In this document: positions 13,167 to 17,047 of the stretch, one piece after another
Layout of the letters: every line of letters starts with the position of its first letter
Position numbering within the stretch: position 1 is the first letter of the stretch
From: CADEDH01 sp047974625
GTDB lineage: Bacteria > Actinomycetota > Acidimicrobiia > Acidimicrobiales > SZUA-35
Reading direction: 5' to 3'
NCBI GenBank assembly: GCA_047974625.1
Contig: JBKECK010000003.1
Span: 1-17,047, forward strand
Length of the DNA: 17,047 bases
Made by a program: the position numbers and the translations under genes
The notes under the pieces: generated by a model
What the model was told of the DNA's origin: nothing
Database searches by the model: none
The model's input: only the letters and a program-made list of their open reading frames with translations

Positions 13167-13296
13167 GCCCCGCCATCCCCGGTCGCCGCGCCGGGCGGTC
13201 CCGTCTCCCGGGGCCCCTCGCGCCGACCGGATCCATCCACCCACGGCTCGATCGGGACCACCTCGCCCGTCGGCCCAACCACACGAGGGAGCCATC

Positions 13297-14007
13297 ATGG
13301 CGAAGAGCAAGAAGTACGCGGACGCGACCCGTCGCTACGACCGGGACCACCTCTTCGGGCCCGACGAGGCGCTCGAACTGGTCAAGAGCCTGTCGTCGGC
13401 CAAGTTCGACGAGTCGATCGACGTGGCCATCGGCCTCGGCGTCGACCCCCGCAAGGCCGATCAGATCGTCCGGGGCACCGTCGCCTTGCCGGCAGGTACC
13501 GGCAAGGACGTGCGGGTAGCCGTGTTCGCCAACGGTGAGCAGGCCAACGCGGCCGCCGAGGCCGGCGCCGACGTGGTCGGCGGGGATGATCTGGTCGAAG
13601 CGGTCTCCAACGGCATGCTCGACTTCGATCTGGCTATCGCCACCCCCGACATGATGCCCAAGGTCGGTGCCCTGGGCCGGGTCCTCGGCCCCCGCGGCCT
13701 GATGCCGAACCCCAAGACCGGCACCGTCACCCCCGATGTGGCCAAAGCGGTGGCCGAGTTCAAGGGGGGCACCGTCGAGTACCGCACCGACAAGTTCGGC
13801 AACGTCCACGTCTCGATCGGCAAAGCCAGTTTCGAGCCGTCCGCGCTGGAAACCAATCTCGGCACCCTCGTGGACGAGATCAATCGGGCCAAGCCGGCTT
13901 CGGCCAAGGGCAAGTACATCAAGAAGGTGACGGTCTCCTCCACCATGGGGCCGGGTGTCAAGGTCGACCCGGCCCGGCTCGACGAGGTCACCACCGCGGA
14001 GGCCTGA
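13297..14007 (+). CDS. rplA: 50S ribosomal protein L1
   Basis: This 236-residue protein is L1, which binds 23S rRNA at the mobile stalk and in many bacteria also represses its own L11-L1 mRNA. Recognisable are the N-terminal KSKKYADATRRYDRDHLF, GVDPRKADQIVRGTVALPAGTGK, the very conserved GRVLGPRGLMPNPKTGTVT and the ending KKVTVSSTMGPGVKVD. Length is normal. The frame remains open upstream into the rplK region, but ATG 13297 has GAGGGAG (13285-13291) and begins the family sequence. The rplK-rplA gap is 130 nt and could carry the L1 site; I did not find a convincing one. Confidence 0.97.
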   Translation: MAKSKKYADATRRYDRDHLFGPDEALELVKSLSSAKFDESIDVAIGLGVDPRKADQIVRGTVALPAGTGKDVRVAVFANGEQANAAAEAGADVVGGDDLVEAVSNGMLDFDLAIATPDMMPKVGALGRVLGPRGLMPNPKTGTVTPDVAKAVAEFKGGTVEYRTDKFGNVHVSIGKASFEPSALETNLGTLVDEINRAKPASAKGKYIKKVTVSSTMGPGVKVDPARLDEVTTAEA

Positions 14008-14017
14008 GCCGAGCCCA

Positions 14018-14048
14018 CCGGCCCGCGCCGCATCGTCGGGCGGGCCGG
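14018..14048 (+). terminator. terminator- or attenuator-like hairpin after rplA
   Basis: CCGGCCCGC (14018-14026) pairs perfectly with GCGGGCCGG (14040-14048) over 9 bp with a 13-base loop. The following bases include GTTTCCTT. It could end part of the rplKA transcripts before rplJ. Confidence 0.35.
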
Positions 14049-14076
14049 TAGCCTGTTTCCTTCGACAATCGAATCC

Positions 14077-14160
14077 CTCTCGCCAGAGACCTCGGGTGGT
14101 GATCGATCCCCGGCCCCGGGCCGGAACCGGATCGAGGCACGCAAATCCCGACGAGGCGGT
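14077..14160 (+). promoter_or_regulatory. candidate L10 (rplJ) leader RNA
   Basis: A nested structure can be drawn: TCGATCC (14103-14109) with GGATCGA (14129-14135), an inner CCGGCC/GGCCGG hairpin (14110-14124), and CCTC (14090-14093) plus GGG with CCC and GAGG (14147-14156), leaving a three-base GAC bulge. A bulged, kink-turn-like stem is a feature of known L10 leaders, which bind L10(L12)4 and shut down rplJL translation. The position in front of rplJ fits. I could not test it against the family model. Confidence 0.35.
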
Positions 14161-14297
14161 CCTCAGCAGCTCGCAGCCCACGCGGGCCCCATCGATCGGG
14201 GCCCGGCGGCAGGGTGGCGGCGACGGTCCGGTCGGTGGCAGTGGGAACCGACCCGAGAACCGAATCGCACGCACACCCGAGCAATACCGAGCACAGG

Positions 14298-14306
14298 AAG
14301 GAGGTG
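14298..14306 (+). promoter_or_regulatory. near-perfect ribosome binding site of rplJ
   Basis: AAGGAGGTG ends 8 nt before ATG 14315. It decides the rplJ start against the long open frame upstream. Confidence 0.85.
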
Positions 14307-14314
14307 GGGACACG

Positions 14315-15037
14315 ATGCACGAACCGAGGCCTGAAAAGGCTGCGGTCGTCGACGAGGTCCGAGAGCGCATCGGCGCCACCGGAACCGTTCTGATCACGGA
14401 GTACCGCGGCCTCAGCGTCAGCGCACTGCAGGAACTTCGGGGCGGACTGCGCCCGATCGGTGGGTCCTACCGGATCTACAAGAACACCCTCGTACGCCGA
14501 GCCGCCGATGCCGATGGTCTGGCCATCACCGAGCATCTGACCGGCCCGACCGCACTGGCGTTCCCCGAGACCGCCCCCGACGGCACCCCGCCGGATGTGG
14601 TCGGGGTGGCCAAGGTCCTCCGGGACTTCGCCAAGAACAACCCCGAACTGATCATCAAGGGCGGGCTCCTCGACGGGGCCCCGCTCGACGCCGGCGGTGT
14701 CCGGGCCCTGGCCGATCTCGAATCCCGCGAGGTCCTGCTGGCCAAGTTCGCCGGCCTGCTCGCCGCGCCGATGCAGCAGCTGGCCGGTCTGATGCAGGCG
14801 CTGCCCCGCAACCTCGCCTACGGCCTGGCCGCCCTCATCGACGCCGGTGGCGGCAGCCCCGCCGCCGACGATGCGGCCGGTGATGCGGCCGACGATCCCG
14901 CGGCGCCGGCTCCCGCCGACGCCGTCCCGGTCGACCCGGCCGACGATCCGACGGCGCCGGCTCCCGCCGACGCCGTCCCGGTCGACCCGGCCGAGGACAC
15001 CCCATCCGATACCAATCCCGATCAGGAAGAAGACTGA
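14315..15037 (+). CDS. rplJ: 50S ribosomal protein L10 with repeated acidic C-terminal tail
   Basis: This 240-residue L10 forms the base of the L7/L12 stalk. The core is conserved: ITEYRGLSVSALQELRGGLR at 27-46, YKNTLVRRA at 55-63, and the L12-binding C-terminal helix region around LLAAPMQQLAGLMQALPRNLAYGLAAL at about 148-174. Most L10 proteins end near residue 175. Here about 63 more residues follow, rich in Asp, Ala and Pro, with no Lys or Arg. Two adjacent 17-residue repeats (193-209 and 210-226, DDP-A/T-APAPADAVPVDPA) come from a 51-nt tandem duplication. The tail lies just beyond the helix that carries L7/L12 dimers. rplL follows after 3 nt, so the two are translated together. Confidence 0.96.
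   Translation: MHEPRPEKAAVVDEVRERIGATGTVLITEYRGLSVSALQELRGGLRPIGGSYRIYKNTLVRRAADADGLAITEHLTGPTALAFPETAPDGTPPDVVGVAKVLRDFAKNNPELIIKGGLLDGAPLDAGGVRALADLESREVLLAKFAGLLAAPMQQLAGLMQALPRNLAYGLAALIDAGGGSPAADDAAGDAADDPAAPAPADAVPVDPADDPTAPAPADAVPVDPAEDTPSDTNPDQEED
14891..14992 (+). repeat. 51-nt tandem duplication in rplJ
   Basis: GACGATCC recurs at 14891 and 14942, and the following bases are almost identical over 51 nt, differing near the start of the unit (CCGCGG against GACGGC). It adds 17 residues in frame. Confidence 0.85.
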
Positions 15038-15040
15038 ACC

Positions 15041-15430
15041 ATGGCGACCATGACCAAAGACGACATCCTCGACGCCATCGCCAACATGTCGGTGCTCGAG
15101 CTTTCCGGACTCCTCAAGGACTTCGAGGAGAAGTTCGGCGTGACTGCCGCGGCTCCGGTGGCCGTGGCCGCCCCCGCCGGTGGTGGCGCCGACGACGGCG
15201 ACGCGGCGGCCGAGGAGAAGACCTCGTTCGACGTCGTGCTGACCTCGGCCGGCGACAAGAAGATCGCCGTCATCAAGGCCGTGCGGGAACTCACCAGCCT
15301 CGGCCTCAAGGAGGCCAAGGATCTGGTGGAGAGCGCCCCGAAGCCCGTCCTCGAAGGAGCCTCCAAGGAGGACGCCGAGGCCGCCAAGGCCAAGATCGAA
15401 GAGGCCGGCGGCGCCGCCGACCTCGCCTGA
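15041..15430 (+). CDS. rplL: 50S ribosomal protein L7/L12
   Basis: This 129-residue stalk protein recruits translation GTPases such as EF-Tu and EF-G. The N-terminal dimerisation part is MSVLELSGLLKDFEEKFGV, then an Ala/Gly/Pro hinge (AAPVAVAAPAGGGADDGDAA), then the globular C-terminal domain with EKTSFDVVL and KIAVIKAVRELTSLGLKEAKDLVE. Length is normal. ATG 15041 lies 3 nt after the rplJ stop, and AGGAAGAAG inside the rplJ end acts as ribosome binding site; ATG 15050 is a possible shorter start. Codons are strongly C/G-ending, in contrast to tuf, although both are top-expression genes. Confidence 0.97.
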   Translation: MATMTKDDILDAIANMSVLELSGLLKDFEEKFGVTAAAPVAVAAPAGGGADDGDAAAEEKTSFDVVLTSAGDKKIAVIKAVRELTSLGLKEAKDLVESAPKPVLEGASKEDAEAAKAKIEEAGGAADLA

Positions 15431-15502
15431 TCACCCGACGATCGGGGGCCGGCCAACCGGCCGGCACGGACATCGGAGGCGATCCCCGCGGTCGCCGACC
15501 CT

Positions 15503-15561
15503 GGCCCGGATCCCTACGGCAGCAGCCCGGTACACCCGGCTCGCCCGTAGGGATCCGGGCC
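15503..15561 (+). terminator. 17-bp hairpin between rplL and rpoB (attenuator or RNase III site)
   Basis: Bases 15503-15519 pair without mismatch with 15545-15561, leaving a 25-base loop; GTTTCG follows. The long perfect duplex is suited to RNase III cutting or to partial termination between rplJL and rpoBC. Which one applies cannot be told from the sequence. Confidence 0.6.
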
Positions 15562-15626
15562 GTTTCGACCCGGCCATGATCACCGTCGCCCTGCTGCGGC
15601 GATGGTCACTCGGTGGGGGAGAAGGC

Positions 15627-15655
15627 TTGACCTCCAGCAGCGCTTCTCGTACCAT
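15627..15655 (+). promoter_or_regulatory. rpoB promoter P1
   Basis: TTGACC and TACCAT are separated by 17 nt, close to the vegetative sigma consensus (5 of 6 at -35). Start expected near 15662, giving a leader of about 147 nt. Confidence 0.7.
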
Positions 15656-15671
15656 GCCGCGACCGCAGTGG

Positions 15672-15700
15672 TTGTTGGTGGAGCAGGCGCCCCGTATGCT
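15672..15700 (+). promoter_or_regulatory. rpoB promoter P2
   Basis: TTGTTG and TATGCT are separated by 17 nt. Start expected near 15707, about 100 nt before rpoB. It lies 45 nt downstream of P1 with identical spacer length. Confidence 0.6.
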
Positions 15701-15808
15701 GGTTGGAGCCGTGCTTGCTCGCCCCTGCTGTTCCGGTTCCCACTGCCCTCCAGTCAGCCGCGCGCACGCACGCTTCGTTGCTCCTCGTGGTGAATCTGGT
15801 GGTGCCTC

Positions 15809-17047
15809 TTGCCTGCACGTACTGTCGTTCGCGACCGCTATTCCTTCGGCAATCTCGAGGAGGCACTCGCCCTCCCCGATCTGATCGCCGTACAGCGGGA
15901 CTCTTTCAGCTGGTTCCTGGACGAAGGCCTGTCCGATGCCTTCCGGGACATCAGTCCGATCAAGGACTTCACCGAAACCCTCCAGCTGGAGCTCGAGTTC
16001 GACCCCCACGACGAGGATCTGAAGCCGTACCCCAAGTTCTCGGTGGAGGAGTGCAAAGAAAAGGACATGACCTACTCGGCCCCGATCTTCGTTCGGGCCC
16101 GATTCATCAACGCCAGCACTGGCGAGATCAAGGAACAGACGGTCTTCATGGGCGACTTCCCCATGATGACCGACAAGGGCACGTTCGTGATCAACGGGAC
16201 CGAGCGGGTCGTGGTCTCGCAGCTCGTCCGTTCGCCGGGCGTCATCTTCCAGCCGGGTGAGCGGTTCCGTCTCCGGAACCTGGCCAAGCACCAGATGGTC
16301 ACCGGCACCATCCACCCCTACCGGGGCGAGTGGATCGAGTTCGACGTCGAGCAGAAGCCAGGCAAGGACCCGACCGCCGGCGTCCGGGTGGCCCGCAAGC
16401 GTCGCCTATCGCTGTTCACGATGCTCCGGGCCCTGGGCTACGACGAGGAGAACGCCCCAGGCTTCCTGGAGGCCTTCGTGCGCCACTTCGACTTCCTCGA
16501 AGGGCAGTGGGAGAAGGACCGGGAGATCGCCCCGTCGCAGGACGAGGCCCTGATCGAGATCTACAAGCGGGCCCGGCCCGGTGAGCCCCCCACCCTGGAG
16601 GCGGCCCGGACCTACCTGCGCAACGCCTTCTTCGAGAGCCGCCGTTACGACCTCTCCCGGGTCGGCCGCTACAAGCTGAACCGCAAGCTCGGCCCCGAGG
16701 TCGAGAAGCTGGCCAAGCTGTTCCCCATGCTCGACCTCGACCGGCCCGAGGCGGATCAGCCGGTCCTGTCGCGCTGTGAGGTGCTGGCCTCGGCCACCTA
16801 CCTGCTCCACCTCATGATCGCCGAGCCCGGCTACCGGCTGGACGATCAGGACCACTTCGCCAACCGGCGGGTCCGCTCGGTGGGCGAGCTCATCCAGAAC
16901 CAGGTCCGTATCGGCCTGTCGCGTATGGGGCGGGTCGTCGGGGAGCGGTTGACGACCCAGGACGTCGAGGCGAGCACCCCCCAGTCGCTGAGCAACATCC
17001 GCCCCGTGGTGGCGGCGATCAAGGTGGTCTTCGGCGCCTCCCAGCTC
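15809..17047 (+). CDS. rpoB: DNA-directed RNA polymerase subunit beta, N-terminal part
   Basis: The first 413 codons of RNA polymerase beta are present; the gene runs off the right edge. Family sequence begins at RDRYSFGNLEEALALPDLIAVQ. The block FMGDFPMMTDKGTFVINGTERVVVSQLVRSPG is unmistakable, followed by the lobe and by SRMGRVVGERLT and NIRPVVAAIK. The last residues, VFGASQL, are the start of the rifampicin-resistance region (FFGSSQLSQFMDQ in E. coli). The start is TTG 15809: the frame has a TGA at 15791-15793 and no ATG or GTG in between. Only a weak GGTGG precedes it. M. tuberculosis rpoB is also annotated with a TTG start. The beginning (PARTVVRDRYSFG) is short compared with mycobacterial RpoB. 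Confidence 0.97.
   Translation, partial: MPARTVVRDRYSFGNLEEALALPDLIAVQRDSFSWFLDEGLSDAFRDISPIKDFTETLQLELEFDPHDEDLKPYPKFSVEECKEKDMTYSAPIFVRARFINASTGEIKEQTVFMGDFPMMTDKGTFVINGTERVVVSQLVRSPGVIFQPGERFRLRNLAKHQMVTGTIHPYRGEWIEFDVEQKPGKDPTAGVRVARKRRLSLFTMLRALGYDEENAPGFLEAFVRHFDFLEGQWEKDREIAPSQDEALIEIYKRARPGEPPTLEAARTYLRNAFFESRRYDLSRVGRYKLNRKLGPEVEKLAKLFPMLDLDRPEADQPVLSRCEVLASATYLLHLMIAEPGYRLDDQDHFANRRVRSVGELIQNQVRIGLSRMGRVVGERLTTQDVEASTPQSLSNIRPVVAAIKVVFGASQL

Larger units (their letters stand above)
14008..14314 (+). other. 307-nt rplA-rplJ leader region
   Basis: No gene is seen. The region holds a terminator-like hairpin at its beginning (14018-14048), a TANNNT box (TAGCCT, 14049-14054) at the hairpin's 3' edge, a branched fold resembling the autoregulatory L10 leader (about 14077-14160), and the strong rplJ ribosome binding site at its end. 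Confidence 0.6.
15431..15808 (+). other. 378-nt rplL-rpoB regulatory gap
   Basis: No gene is seen. It contains a GGCCGG-CCAA-CCGGCC hairpin just after rplL (15447-15462), a perfect 17-bp hairpin (15503-15561), two consensus-like promoters, and a 5' leader of about 100-150 nt before rpoB. In E. coli the same gap holds an attenuator and an RNase III site. Confidence 0.6.

Noticed and set aside
13150..14397. A 415-codon minus-strand frame across rplA and the rplJ leader
   Set aside because: It lies opposite a certain ribosomal protein gene, and GC-rich DNA with few A-ending codons leaves such frames open. The translation has no family features.

Overview
The window is about 17 kb of very GC-rich chromosomal DNA from a high-GC Gram-positive bacterium. 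It is most likely an actinomycetote, perhaps of the Acidimicrobiia type; I infer this from gene content, C/G-ending codons, TANNNT-type -10 boxes directly before start codons, and an acidic N-terminal extension on NusG. It is mostly core-genome DNA. I see no transposase, integrase, phage gene or CRISPR array.

Left part (1-5726): the 3' end of nuoN (complex I) is followed by a MidA/NDUFAF7-type methyltransferase, whose mitochondrial relatives assist complex I assembly. Next come a TetR-family regulator, acetyl-CoA synthetase (acsA) and an HtpX-type membrane protease. A YajQ-family protein lies convergent to htpX.

Middle part (5837-8139): tRNA-Tyr is followed by an ultra-stable cUUCGg hairpin whose right arm is repeated in tandem, then a convergent GNAT acetyltransferase. 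tRNA-Thr, tRNA-Met and tuf (EF-Tu) follow as a probable single transcript. The order resembles the tRNA-tufB locus of other bacteria. The tuf gene avoids C at synonymous sites (NNT/NNG codons, TTG for Leu), unlike all its neighbours.

Accessory interval (8140-11295): between tuf and tRNA-Trp lie an SDR-family protein whose catalytic Lys is replaced by Asn, a minus-strand gene for a small acidic, PPDEL-repeat protein with one C-terminal membrane helix, a 437-nt gene-free stretch with a perfect 16-nt palindrome, and a translationally coupled ECF sigma factor/ZAS anti-sigma pair.

Right part (11296-17047): tRNA-Trp, secE, nusG, rplK, rplA, rplJ, rplL and the first 413 codons of rpoB, in the conserved order. 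NusG and L10 both carry long acidic extensions without Lys or Arg. A probable L10-type leader precedes rplJ. Two consensus-like promoters and a 17-bp hairpin lie between rplL and rpoB. The window ends at the beginning of the rifampicin-resistance region of rpoB.

No obviously new multi-gene system is present. The most unusual signals are the tuf codon pattern, the SDR lacking Lys, the repeat/hairpin block after tRNA-Tyr, and the uncharacterised tail-anchored-like protein.
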